A stretch of 64,000 nucleotides of DNA from assembly GCA_964635325.1 (NCBI GenBank), contig CAZWOL010000003.1, forward strand, positions 1 through 64,000. The letters are read 5' to 3'. Within the stretch, counting starts at the first letter, position 1. Every line of letters begins with the position of its first letter. The notes under the pieces were generated by a model that saw nothing but the letters and a program-made list of their open reading frames with translations, was not told the DNA's origin and made no database searches. The position numbers and the translations under genes are program-made. Shown here piece after piece: positions 1-8,873 of this stretch. This DNA comes from BOG-1112 sp964635325 (GTDB taxonomy: Bacteria; Bdellovibrionota_B; Oligoflexia; Oligoflexales; Bog-1112).

Positions 1-1193
1 TAAAGAACATAGATGGAGAAAAGAAAAGTTAGAATCAATCCCCACGTCAAGTGAGGAGCATCTGGTAACGGATAGATATGAAGCCAAGTTGCAGCGACAC
101 CTCCACCTAAGATAAGAATGTTAAAAAGATCTCTAGATAATGGTTTAAATAGCCCCCAAACGCCAATTAAAACACCGATCAGAATTGCACCGACAAAAAC
201 AAATTGACCATAATCTTTATCTTGCTCTTGAACTCCATAAAATGGGAAATACCAGCGAAGAGCCAATAATATCAAAGTCAAAGCAAAAGATATCATTATC
301 TGCGATGAAGTTTTCTTTTGTATGAACCATTTGGAAAGGAAAAAGTAAATTATACTTATGCCAAAAAACGTTGGAAATATGACATGTATCGGTCCCTCCA
401 TGTTCCAGAAAAAGCGCAGCATATAGGGAATTAAAGTTTCTTTGCTATTGATTCCCCGCATCCTAGACTCCCAACGTTGCGGCCACTCAATGTTTTGAAG
501 GTGCCAAAAATCATAAGAATGCTGTAAATGAAATAGCTTTATAAATAGCCAATATCCTAAACCAAGCCCTATAAGAAATGCTACAAACTGTTTCCATTTA
601 AAATGCTCTTTAGCAAAAACTACGGCAAACAATAGAATAGAAAACATCGCAGTTGTCATGCTGATGCCAACTGCCTGTCTTGTCCAAAAAATCATTGCAC
701 AAGAGAATCCGGAAATCCAAACAGATAGATTTGGCCAACGACTATGATTTGCTACGATTAGAGAATAAACTGTCAGTACTACAAATAGATTCGAAGCAAC
801 CGAAGCCCACGGAAGCTCAGAACTAACCAACGAACATTGAAAAATAACAACAAGCACAGCTAAAAAGACAGGAAGAACACGAAGAGCTGTGAATGTAAGT
901 AAGATAAAAGTCAATGCATAGGTGAGATTCGTCATAATACGAATAGAAGAAACATACGGACCAAGCAATGATACAGCGAGCGCATTCATGTAGGCATGAA
1001 GAGGACCATACTGCGTAAATGTCTCCTTAAATAGCTTCATACCAGATACGATATCTAGCGCAGGTTTCAATATCACTCCATCATGATGAAAATCAATATT
1101 AATAAGAAAATAGTGATAATGAAGCAAGAAAAACAAACACCCCATACCCAAAGAAAGCACTATTTTAGTTAGATTTGAGCTAAAAGAAGTCAT
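1..1193 (-). CDS. Polytopic membrane protein, GT-C glycosyltransferase-like, 3' end cut by window edge
   Basis: The frame reads from an ATG at 1193 to base 1 without a stop, so the C-terminus lies outside the window. It begins MTSFSSNLTKIVLSLG and has many hydrophobic segments. Near residue 35 is the stretch FHHDGVILKPALDIVSG followed by LFKETFTQYGPLHAYMNAL. An acidic 'DHDGxxxKPALD...FTQYG' motif in the first periplasmic loop occurs in uncharacterised bacterial membrane proteins with a GT-C layout. Such proteins are thought to use lipid-linked sugars. The start codon overlaps the stop of the upstream gene as ATGA, which suggests translational coupling. I infer a role in surface-glycan assembly from the fold and the neighbours. 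The substrate is unknown. Confidence 0.72.
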   Translation of the reverse strand, partial: MTSFSSNLTKIVLSLGMGCLFFLLHYHYFLINIDFHHDGVILKPALDIVSGMKLFKETFTQYGPLHAYMNALAVSLLGPYVSSIRIMTNLTYALTFILLTFTALRVLPVFLAVLVVIFQCSLVSSELPWASVASNLFVVLTVYSLIVANHSRWPNLSVWISGFSCAMIFWTRQAVGISMTTAMFSILLFAVVFAKEHFKWKQFVAFLIGLGLGYWLFIKLFHLQHSYDFWHLQNIEWPQRWESRMRGINSKETLIPYMLRFFWNMEGPIHVIFPTFFGISIIYFFLSKWFIQKKTSSQIMISFALTLILLALRWYFPFYGVQEQDKDYGQFVFVGAILIGVLIGVWGLFKPLSRDLFNILILGGGVAATWLHIYPLPDAPHLTWGLILTFLFSIYVL

Positions 1194-3238
1194 AAAATAT
1201 CTCGATCTGTACACTTCTGAAAATAAAGACGCCAATAAAATAAAAATTGCCGTATAAAAGCATAGAATGCTGATAGCATTAGACTCATCAAAGACAAGAA
1301 AAAAATCCATAAGGAATATTTAAGATAAAAGGGATTATATCGAAATTTGATTACAAGATTCCCCTCCACTGCTCGAAAGCTTATTAATTGGTAGTCATTC
1401 GCAAATGATTCTTTTCGCTCTCCATTTGTTTCAAGTATCCAGTTTTCATTAAATGGAGTACTCCATGTAAAGTATCTTTCTTTCAAATTTTCCACAAAAA
1501 ACTCTACATAATTTGATTCATACTTTTTTATTTGAATAATAGGTGGATCACTTAGATCAGGTAATCCTGATATGTCAGATGGATAAAGTATCCTTTCTAG
1601 AAGTTTATCGCTCAGACCTTTATTAATAATATTTTCAATTGTCGGATGAATTTGTGGAGCATAACTTCCAGAGTAGGCAATCCTTCTATGAATATAGTGC
1701 CTAGTATTGATAGCTTCTTTTGTTCTTAAGTTGGACAATGGTCGAAACTTTGTGTCAAGATGTCGCATTTTTTCTTCTTCTTTAGAATCAAAATATGCCC
1801 TGCGCAAAACTGCATATGAATCTCCAAAGCCTACTACCATATTCCGATTTGCTTTTCTTTGAAAGACTACAAAGATTTCAAGCAACAAGAGCAAAATAAC
1901 CACAATACATCTCACCTCCAATAGCCCGTGTGACTTGATAGAAACAGTGAATATACAACACAATAAAAAAAGCATCGGATAGAAATCACTTGATTCAAGC
2001 CCTGGAAATTGAAAAAAATATCGGCTGTAAATTGAAATACAAATCACAATACTAAAAATAAATATCGCAAAAAACCTATCTCGACTACTACCTGATAGGT
2101 ATTCTTCAAATCCGTAACATGCTAAATTCACCATAAAAAGATTACACATATAGGTTATCCATATGTGAAATCGAACCTTCGTGAAGAATGGAAACCAGTT
2201 AATAAAAAAACGAGAAAATAAATTTTTTTCAGGCAAGACTAGAAGAAAAGACATAATCGCAAAAGATAATAAGAGCCACTTATGGCTCCTCCAGGAGCCG
2301 CATACTGCTTTTATTACAAAAAAAAGAGTGGTCCATCCAAAATACATGAGAAACCATTGATCAGATACGCCCCATTGACCAACTATATGAGGACTGATAT
2401 TAGCAGGGAAGACTAGAGTTATTAGTGTGTAGAATCCAGTAACGCCAGTAAATGGATCAATAGTTCTATTTAAAAATTTACTCGAAGGATAGTTTGAAAA
2501 AGTTTCCAATAGTAGAAATTGATAAAGTCCAAAAAAAATGACCATAGACAGAAACGGATAAACTAGGAACTGAAATCTATTTTCAGCTCTAAACCCGCCA
2601 TCAACAAATAGATATTCTAACATGCAAAAAGCAATTGCTAATTGAACAACAAGAACGTTTGACCCAAGATATCCTGAGGTAAACATTAAAAATAACGCTG
2701 ATGCCGTGAGCGATATTCCGCTAACTTGATGACGCAAAGCCTTAGACAATCCAAACATAAAAAGAGGAACAAATGCAACAGTGGCAAGACACTCAACATT
2801 CATAGAGCTTTGGTATAGATTATTTAGGATAAAGCTATAAGCAAATGCTCCAAAAAGAGCTATCCACGATGCATGTTTAAGCCGAAGCCAAAGATAACAT
2901 CCTAATACAGAGAGGGAAAAATAGCCGATTATTTCACATACAAATCCAAGAGGAGTGTACCCAATAAGCAAGCTAATTAGCCAGACAATTGGAGATAGAG
3001 CTGCACTTAGAAAGATTGAATTGAGTACAGATCCGCCAGGAATATAGTGATCATAAAAAATGAATTTAAAATTAACAAGATGTTGTTCAATAAAAACCCG
3101 CAATGGGTAAGTGAATGTTTGATTATCATGAAAAAATGGAAACTCAGAAAAGAGCTCAGCTCTGACACCAAAGACATAGATTGCACAAGCTAAACTTGAT
3201 GCAAAAAATAGAAAAAAATAAATTTTTCGAATGTACAT
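1190..3238 (-). CDS. YfhO-like multi-spanning membrane protein
   Basis: 682 residues starting MYIRKIYFFLFFASS, with about a dozen hydrophobic helices across residues 5-460. A soluble C-terminal section follows (about 480-640) and then one last helix near 655. The first loop has FFHDNQTFTYPLRVF and then DHYIPGGSVLN, which resembles the first periplasmic loop of YfhO/GT-C proteins. The end (YFTWSTPFNENWILETNGER, then FRAVEGNLVIKFRYNP) resembles the C-terminal pattern of the YfhO family, which in Gram-positives acts in glycosylation of teichoic acids or lipids. It lies 52 bp after the 380-residue gene and its stop overlaps the next start (ATGA), so it belongs to a leftward four-gene operon. Family-level assignment only; the substrate is unknown. 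Confidence 0.75.
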   Translation of the reverse strand: MYIRKIYFFLFFASSLACAIYVFGVRAELFSEFPFFHDNQTFTYPLRVFIEQHLVNFKFIFYDHYIPGGSVLNSIFLSAALSPIVWLISLLIGYTPLGFVCEIIGYFSLSVLGCYLWLRLKHASWIALFGAFAYSFILNNLYQSSMNVECLATVAFVPLFMFGLSKALRHQVSGISLTASALFLMFTSGYLGSNVLVVQLAIAFCMLEYLFVDGGFRAENRFQFLVYPFLSMVIFFGLYQFLLLETFSNYPSSKFLNRTIDPFTGVTGFYTLITLVFPANISPHIVGQWGVSDQWFLMYFGWTTLFFVIKAVCGSWRSHKWLLLSFAIMSFLLVLPEKNLFSRFFINWFPFFTKVRFHIWITYMCNLFMVNLACYGFEEYLSGSSRDRFFAIFIFSIVICISIYSRYFFQFPGLESSDFYPMLFLLCCIFTVSIKSHGLLEVRCIVVILLLLLEIFVVFQRKANRNMVVGFGDSYAVLRRAYFDSKEEEKMRHLDTKFRPLSNLRTKEAINTRHYIHRRIAYSGSYAPQIHPTIENIINKGLSDKLLERILYPSDISGLPDLSDPPIIQIKKYESNYVEFFVENLKERYFTWSTPFNENWILETNGERKESFANDYQLISFRAVEGNLVIKFRYNPFYLKYSLWIFFLSLMSLMLSAFYAFIRQFLFYWRLYFQKCTDRDIL

Positions 3239-3290
3239 ATTTTTACAATTTAAAATCTTTTTTCTCCAAAAAAGAATAATTCAATCCAAT

Positions 3291-4433
3291 TTATATTTCC
3301 CATTTCGCAAGTTCAGGGTGAGAAAAGAAATCTACGACTTGGCTTGGTTTAGCAAGTTTTATTAAGACTTGACGTAATGTAGAATCACTGAAACTACCTA
3401 CAAATTCATCATATCTCTTCGGCCCTAACAAGAAAATTTCCTTGTCAAATAAAAGTTGAGTTGGAGTATCGATGGTCATTTTTGAAATTTCAATAGGATT
3501 GATGGAACCACTATGTTCAAAAAGCAAAACAGAATGACGCGTGCGATTTTTTTTCAATAAAAAATCAACTTGTAATATTGTTTCATGTTCCGTCTCATAT
3601 CGTTTTGCGGCAACAATCGCGCCACGATCCGGTACAACACCATTCATTTGAATATCATGAGCGGAATAAAGAAAAGTTAGAGATTTGTGTAAGCCTGGCC
3701 AAACGCCCTTTCCATGAAAAATGGAGCCATATTTCTGTATTTCAATACCTTCGGGTTTACTTTCACCAACGGTAAATGAATAGATTCCATTTTCATAAAT
3801 TCGATCACCAAATTGAGGCCAATCGAATATCTCCGATGAAAAATGGTTCCAAGAATCACTATCTACCCGACTAATTTGTACTTCCTCTTTAAGAAAAAGC
3901 CGAGGAATCAAAATCATTTCATCCGGCTGCTTCTTCAAAAATATATGGGCCCTTAGGATAGATGACTCTAAGAGATAGTTAGCTGTAAAATGTGAAAGAT
4001 CTAAGCCCCAACACAAACCTTTCTTATCCGCAAATTGAATTTGTGCAAGCGATTTGGATCTATCAAACGCAATTTGACATGCATCTTTGTCAATTTTCCA
4101 TAGAGCATCTGAAGTTAATTCTACTGAAGTGAATTTGGAGTTTCGAATTTCAAAGCTATTAGAAAATAATACGGCATCAGCTGCGAGATTAGTTACTCTT
4201 ACGGTATTGAAATCCTTATGTCTGGAAAAGGCTGCAATGCAATATTTGGAAAGATTTTCGCCTTTTAGACCCATATCTATACATAGGTTTCGTTCACCTT
4301 CTAGCGGCCCCTTTAGTAGACAAAATACCGTTATAAAAAAAACGAGGCCTACCAAACCACGTCTGGATTTTTTGTGACGAAATTTTAATGAAACAACTAG
4401 AGAATTTTGCGCGTTTTCAATATAATTTGGCAT
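3291..4433 (-). CDS. Single-span membrane-anchored protein of unknown function
   Basis: 380 residues, not recognised. A basic N-terminus (KFRHKKSRRG) precedes one hydrophobic helix at about 27-42 (GLVGLVFFITVFCLLKG). The rest looks soluble and would be periplasmic, with cysteines near 51, 65, 118 and 140. The gene lies between two glycan-type membrane proteins on the same strand. Its start at 4433 overlaps the end of the upstream gene by 37 bp in another frame. The next in-frame ATG is at codon 54 and would remove the helix, so the long start is preferred. From context it may be an accessory factor of the polysaccharide machinery, but no motif supports a reaction. Confidence 0.65.
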   Translation of the reverse strand: MPNYIENAQNSLVVSLKFRHKKSRRGLVGLVFFITVFCLLKGPLEGERNLCIDMGLKGENLSKYCIAAFSRHKDFNTVRVTNLAADAVLFSNSFEIRNSKFTSVELTSDALWKIDKDACQIAFDRSKSLAQIQFADKKGLCWGLDLSHFTANYLLESSILRAHIFLKKQPDEMILIPRLFLKEEVQISRVDSDSWNHFSSEIFDWPQFGDRIYENGIYSFTVGESKPEGIEIQKYGSIFHGKGVWPGLHKSLTFLYSAHDIQMNGVVPDRGAIVAAKRYETEHETILQVDFLLKKNRTRHSVLLFEHSGSINPIEISKMTIDTPTQLLFDKEIFLLGPKRYDEFVGSFSDSTLRQVLIKLAKPSQVVDFFSHPELAKWEI

Positions 4434-6130
4434 GTTTCATCCTTAGATGAGCTTTTGAAGCCACTCATAATATTATTAGCCTCGAACATTCTTATGGTTG
4501 ATTTCCATTCGGGACTGCATGGTAGTGGCGCATTTACACATCGATCATCAGCCGATGAACGATAAAATTCGACAATAGATCCTGCACAATATGCCGAATT
4601 CAGCACAACTGAAGGTGGATGTGCAACACGAGCTGGAAATAGTGGGTAGCTAATTTTCAGCAGCTCCCTATTAAATCCTGGATTTGCAATCCATAGAGCA
4701 GCAAAAGTAACTACACTCCCCCTTAGCGCCGACGATTTTACAAGAGAAAAGATCACACCTAATACTAATGTTGCTTTAAATGCATGATGAATGAGACCTA
4801 GAAATCTTAAAGACTGAGCTCCAAAATACCAAAAGCCAAATAAAGATGTAAAAAACGCTCCTATCAGTGAAGTAGATATCAGTAGCTCACGCATAAACTT
4901 ACGTTTTCCCGTAAAGTGAAGATAAAGCGTGCTAACTAGCAGCAAAAAAATTAATGAGGCAAATTCAATTCGATCGGGAAAAATTTTCCAAAACTTTAAA
5001 GCACTTTCAATAAAACTAATTTCTGATGCATTTTGCGTTGCAGACCATGTCTGAATCGCGCTTACAACTTCCATGATATCTGCAGAATCTTGCCCCCAAG
5101 GCAACTTTAGATTAGGAAAAGGCATAGGATAAGCAAGCCATCCAGACAAAATGATTGTCTTTGCAACATGAATCAAAAAGAATAGATACGGTAGTAGGGT
5201 CCATCCAATTACTGAAATTTTGCGAAACGATGGATCTCTCAAACTCTGCCAAATTAACAATGCTGTCGCAATGAAACTGATGGGTAATAATGCTGCGCCC
5301 AATAATTTGGTAGTATAGCTTAGTACGCAAAAGAAACTAAATAGCGTAAGCGACACAAATAATTTTTCTTTATAAGAGAAACATGGTTTTAAATCTGTTG
5401 CTCGTATTATTTCGAACAAGGCAAGTGCAATGAAGATACTTAAAGCCCAATCTGCCGAGAGCGTAGCTGCTTCACGTGTCCAAGCTATTCTTAAAACAAG
5501 ACCCAAAAACAAAATTCCAGCACAGCGGGTTAGATTTCTGTTTGAAAAAAAAGTGTAATATAAAAAACGGATGATAGAAAAAAACATTAAAAAGCCAAGA
5601 GCAGAATGGACTGCTGTACCATTAAATGGACCATTTTCAAAGATGGCAGCAAAGGCATGAAAGGAGCTATTTAAACCTAAACGAAAGTGCACATTAACTA
5701 GTCCAGGAATTATCCCAAATTCATGATTCCATCTGACAGCGCTAAGATGATAAAGATATGTATCGTAGCTAATTTCAGGAAGAGTGGAAAAAAAAGCAAC
5801 GGGAAAGGTTAGGATTAAAAGACAAAAAATAAAAAGTATATTTTTCCAACTTTGTATTTTTTTGACAATCCTAGGGAAGGATTCTTCACTAAAGAGTAGT
5901 GAAAGAAAGCATAAAAACAAAATCAGTAGAATAAAAAATTTGTCGATTGCAAAAAAAGATGAGTAGATAACAGACATCCCATAAACAAGAAAAAAGCCAA
6001 GGCAAGCATGATCTATAGTATTAATATCAAAAGTATTAACAAAACATGGGCGCATTAATCTCCAAATAGATTGTCCCAAAATAAAGCAGATCACCCAGAA
6101 ACTGAGCCATAATAAATAAATAGTTAGCAT
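4397..6130 (-). CDS. Polytopic membrane protein, GT-C-like, first gene of leftward operon
   Basis: 577 residues with ten or more hydrophobic helices between about 1 and 500, then a short soluble tail rich in cysteine (SAYCAGSIVEF, RCVNAPLPCSP, CQIILK). The loop after helix three or four carries PEISYDTYLYHLSAVRWNHE. This resembles the acidic first-loop motif of GT-C glycosyltransferases, followed by a predicted loop GPFNGTAVHSALGF. A weak ribosome-binding site (TAGG) precedes the ATG at 6130. It is the first leftward gene after a divergent intergenic region shared with ugd. Likely role: a sugar transferase or polymer-handling membrane protein in surface glycan synthesis. This rests on topology and neighbours, not on a matched family. 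Confidence 0.68.
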   Translation of the reverse strand: MLTIYLLWLSFWVICFILGQSIWRLMRPCFVNTFDINTIDHACLGFFLVYGMSVIYSSFFAIDKFFILLILFLCFLSLLFSEESFPRIVKKIQSWKNILFIFCLLILTFPVAFFSTLPEISYDTYLYHLSAVRWNHEFGIIPGLVNVHFRLGLNSSFHAFAAIFENGPFNGTAVHSALGFLMFFSIIRFLYYTFFSNRNLTRCAGILFLGLVLRIAWTREAATLSADWALSIFIALALFEIIRATDLKPCFSYKEKLFVSLTLFSFFCVLSYTTKLLGAALLPISFIATALLIWQSLRDPSFRKISVIGWTLLPYLFFLIHVAKTIILSGWLAYPMPFPNLKLPWGQDSADIMEVVSAIQTWSATQNASEISFIESALKFWKIFPDRIEFASLIFLLLVSTLYLHFTGKRKFMRELLISTSLIGAFFTSLFGFWYFGAQSLRFLGLIHHAFKATLVLGVIFSLVKSSALRGSVVTFAALWIANPGFNRELLKISYPLFPARVAHPPSVVLNSAYCAGSIVEFYRSSADDRCVNAPLPCSPEWKSTIRMFEANNIMSGFKSSSKDETCQIILKTRKIL

Positions 6131-6451
6131 CTTTTGACCTATTAAGGACCTGACTCGTTCAGAAATAATTCAGATCTATTTAATGAAATCGAGCAAGAGC
6201 TATCGAAATATTAGCCTACCCTAAAAAGTGAACTTTCGTAAAGTTACAAGCGAACGAAATCTACGGCTTAATAGCCCTCCTATGGCTATGAATATTGTAA
6301 TGTCATGATAGTCATGCTACGCTATTTTGTCGTGCTTCAATTCAGATAAAATATCGCCAAGTTAAAATAGTTTATTGATTTAAAAAAAGAATCTATCATT
6401 CTTTATCCTCGTTTGTATAAAGCTAGCCCCTTTGATGATTGGGATGTAAGC
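6131..6451. other. Divergent intergenic region between glycan operons
   Basis: This 321-base AT-rich stretch separates the leftward membrane-protein operon from ugd and should contain both promoters. The hexamer GTCATG occurs at about 6302 and again at about 6310 in direct orientation. No convincing paired -35/-10 boxes, terminator or conserved small gene was found. An in-frame TTG at 6413 would lengthen Ugd by 13 residues, but the family normally begins at the Rossmann strand. Confidence 0.4.
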
Positions 6452-7849
6452 ATGCAAATCGTGATGGTTGGATCTGGATATGTCGGTCTTGTGACAGGTG
6501 TTTGCCTTGCTCATATTGGGCACCATGTAACGTGTGTCGATGTCGATCGTCGAAAGCTTGCATTACTGCAAGAGGGCGTATCCCCAATTTTTGAGCCTGG
6601 ACTTGAAAAGTTGATTAAAGAAAATGTTGCACATGATCGTTTGGGATTCACTGAGGATCTTCCCAAAACGCTTCATAAAGCGGACATTCTCTTTATAACA
6701 ATAGGCACTCCATCTCTGGAGGATGGATCAGCCGATCTAAGTAATATATTCAAACTTGCTAAGGAGATTGGTCAGCATATCGAACGCGATCTTTTCGTTG
6801 TAATGAAATCAACAGTTCCTGTCGGAACGTGTGATCAAGTCGAAGCTATGATCAACAAGGAAATTTTGAATCGCGGCAAAGAATGTCGGGTTACCCTCGC
6901 TTCTAATCCCGAATTTTTAAAAGAAGGAACAGCAATCAGTGACTTCATGAAACCAGATCGCATTGTGGTTGGGCTTGAACAGGATCAGGGTCGCGATTTT
7001 TTTGTAAAACTCTATAGCACCTTTACCCGTATTGATCCTGCAAAATTGCTTTTTGTGCAACGTCGCACTAGCGAATTTATAAAATATGCCGCAAATAGTA
7101 TGCTAGCTACACGAATCAGCTTCATCAATGAGCTCTCTCAATTGTGTGAAAAACTTCATGTTGATATTGATCAAGTGCGTCTTGGCATTGGTATGGATCC
7201 TCGGATTGGCAAAGAATTCATCTATGCTGGACCCGGATATGGTGGTTCATGTTTCCCAAAGGATGTTTCAGCACTCATAGATAGTGCTCAAAAAAATGGA
7301 TGTTCTCTAAGTATTTTGGAAGCTGTTCGTAACGCCAATGATCGACAAATCAACTTTGTTACCGCAAAAGTAGTCAATCATTTCAGCAATCTTGAAGGAA
7401 AAAAGATCGGAGTTTGGGGGCTGGGTTTTAAGCCAAATACGGATGATGTCCGGGATGCTCCTTCTCTTAGCTTTGTTAGAATGATGCTACAAAAAGGCGC
7501 GCATGTTCATGCTCATGATCCTGAAGCTATAGAAAATTTTGCTGCAGAATTTGGACCACATCCTCATCTTTTTTATTATGATGACGCCTATGATGCCTTA
7601 GTTGAAGCAGATGCTCTAGTATTATTGACAGAATGGAATGAATATCGGTGGCCAAATTGGCCTAAAGTTAAAAATGCAATGCGAGGCTGCGCCATTTTTG
7701 ATTTTAGAAATCAGTATGAAGCAAGCGAATTGATCCAAAATGGTTTCTATTATGAATGTGTAGGACGCCTGGATAGCAAGCAAGAACTTCGCTCCTCTGA
7801 TAATCGAACATCTTCGATAAAAAATAATTATTTAGAGAACGTATCATGA
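6452..7849 (+). CDS. ugd: UDP-glucose 6-dehydrogenase
   Basis: Oxidises UDP-glucose to UDP-glucuronate in the cytoplasm with two NAD+. From the chosen ATG the protein is 465 residues and begins MQIVMVGSGYVGLVTG, the typical start of the family with the NAD-binding GxGYVG at 7-12. Later hallmarks are TIGTPSLEDGSADL, MKSTVPVGT, NPEFLKEG and the active-site loop GPGYGGSCFPKD with Cys267. Length is normal for bacterial Ugd (about 430-470). The stop overlaps the next start by 4 bp (ATGA), which couples it to the UDP-glucuronate decarboxylase that uses its product. The pair therefore makes UDP-xylose or a related pentose donor for this locus. Confidence 0.95.
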   Translation: MQIVMVGSGYVGLVTGVCLAHIGHHVTCVDVDRRKLALLQEGVSPIFEPGLEKLIKENVAHDRLGFTEDLPKTLHKADILFITIGTPSLEDGSADLSNIFKLAKEIGQHIERDLFVVMKSTVPVGTCDQVEAMINKEILNRGKECRVTLASNPEFLKEGTAISDFMKPDRIVVGLEQDQGRDFFVKLYSTFTRIDPAKLLFVQRRTSEFIKYAANSMLATRISFINELSQLCEKLHVDIDQVRLGIGMDPRIGKEFIYAGPGYGGSCFPKDVSALIDSAQKNGCSLSILEAVRNANDRQINFVTAKVVNHFSNLEGKKIGVWGLGFKPNTDDVRDAPSLSFVRMMLQKGAHVHAHDPEAIENFAAEFGPHPHLFYYDDAYDALVEADALVLLTEWNEYRWPNWPKVKNAMRGCAIFDFRNQYEASELIQNGFYYECVGRLDSKQELRSSDNRTSSIKNNYLENVS

Positions 7850-8793
7850 AAAATAGGATCTTGATTGCTGGTGGAGCAGGATTCATAGGCAGTCATTTAT
7901 GTCATCTCTTTATTAGCAAAGGTTTCACTGTAGATTGTATAGATAATCTCTATTCTGGTTTTGAATCCAACATTAAAGAGTTCTTTCCACAAAGAAATTT
8001 TCGATTCATCAAACAGGATATCATCGATCCCATTAACGGTAATTATGATTTTATTTTGAATTTTGCCTGCCCTGCAAGTCCACCTCGCTATCAGATGGAC
8101 CCAATTTTTACATTAAAAACCAATGTCATTGGTACACTCAACCTACTTGAACTAGCACGAAAATGTGGCGCGATATTCTTGCAGGCTAGCACATCTGAAA
8201 TCTATGGAAATCCGGAAGTTCATCCCCAACCTGAAAGCTATGTTGGACATGTTAATCCTATTGGAATACGTTCCTGCTACGATGAGGGTAAACGTGCAGC
8301 TGAGACGCTCTGTTTTGATTTTCAACGTAAATACCAAATAGATGCTCGGGTAATTCGCATTTTTAACACCTACGGTCCAAAAATGGATAAAGACGATGGC
8401 AGAGTTGTGAGCAATTTCATCACTCAGGCACTTGCGAAAAACTCCATTACGATTTACGGAGCGGGCAATCAAACTCGATCATTTTGTTATATTTCTGACC
8501 TTATTGCTGGAATAGAAACGGTTCTAAATGCACCTCGTGAATCTATAAGCGGTCCCTTTAATCTAGGTCGTGACCAAGAATTCACTGTAACAGAATTGGC
8601 CACACTTGTACTAAAAATAACTAAAAGTTCAAGTAACCTAGTTTATAAACCCTTACCTAGCGATGACCCAGTCATGCGACGGCCTGATTTAAGTAAAATC
8701 AAAAAAGTTCTCGGTTGGGAGCCCAAGATAAGTTTAGAAGAAGGCTTGCAACATACAATTGCTTATTTCCAAAGATCTACCAGATCTATATAG
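7846..8793 (+). CDS. UDP-glucuronate decarboxylase (UDP-xylose synthase), extended SDR
   Basis: Converts UDP-glucuronate to UDP-xylose with bound NAD+. It has 315 residues, the usual length for bacterial Uxs. Visible motifs are the Rossmann GGAGFIGSH (9-16), the family-specific NFACPASPPRYQ (72-83), STSEIYG (115-121), and the catalytic YxxxK in CYDEGKRAAE (Tyr145, Lys149). RIFNTYGPKM and the C-terminal DDPVMRRPDLSKIKKVLGWEPK also match Uxs rather than UDP-glucose epimerase. It overlaps ugd by 4 bp and is followed 80 bp later by a membrane protein. A 4-keto product (as in ArnA-type enzymes) is possible, but the short stand-alone form favours UDP-xylose. Confidence 0.92.
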   Translation: MKNRILIAGGAGFIGSHLCHLFISKGFTVDCIDNLYSGFESNIKEFFPQRNFRFIKQDIIDPINGNYDFILNFACPASPPRYQMDPIFTLKTNVIGTLNLLELARKCGAIFLQASTSEIYGNPEVHPQPESYVGHVNPIGIRSCYDEGKRAAETLCFDFQRKYQIDARVIRIFNTYGPKMDKDDGRVVSNFITQALAKNSITIYGAGNQTRSFCYISDLIAGIETVLNAPRESISGPFNLGRDQEFTVTELATLVLKITKSSSNLVYKPLPSDDPVMRRPDLSKIKKVLGWEPKISLEEGLQHTIAYFQRSTRSI

Positions 8794-8873
8794 CAGCATA
8801 TATGCCAAGGTGCGTCGAGATGTAAAAATGACTTACTACTTCTTTTCTAGTAACCTTGATACTAAGGACCTAT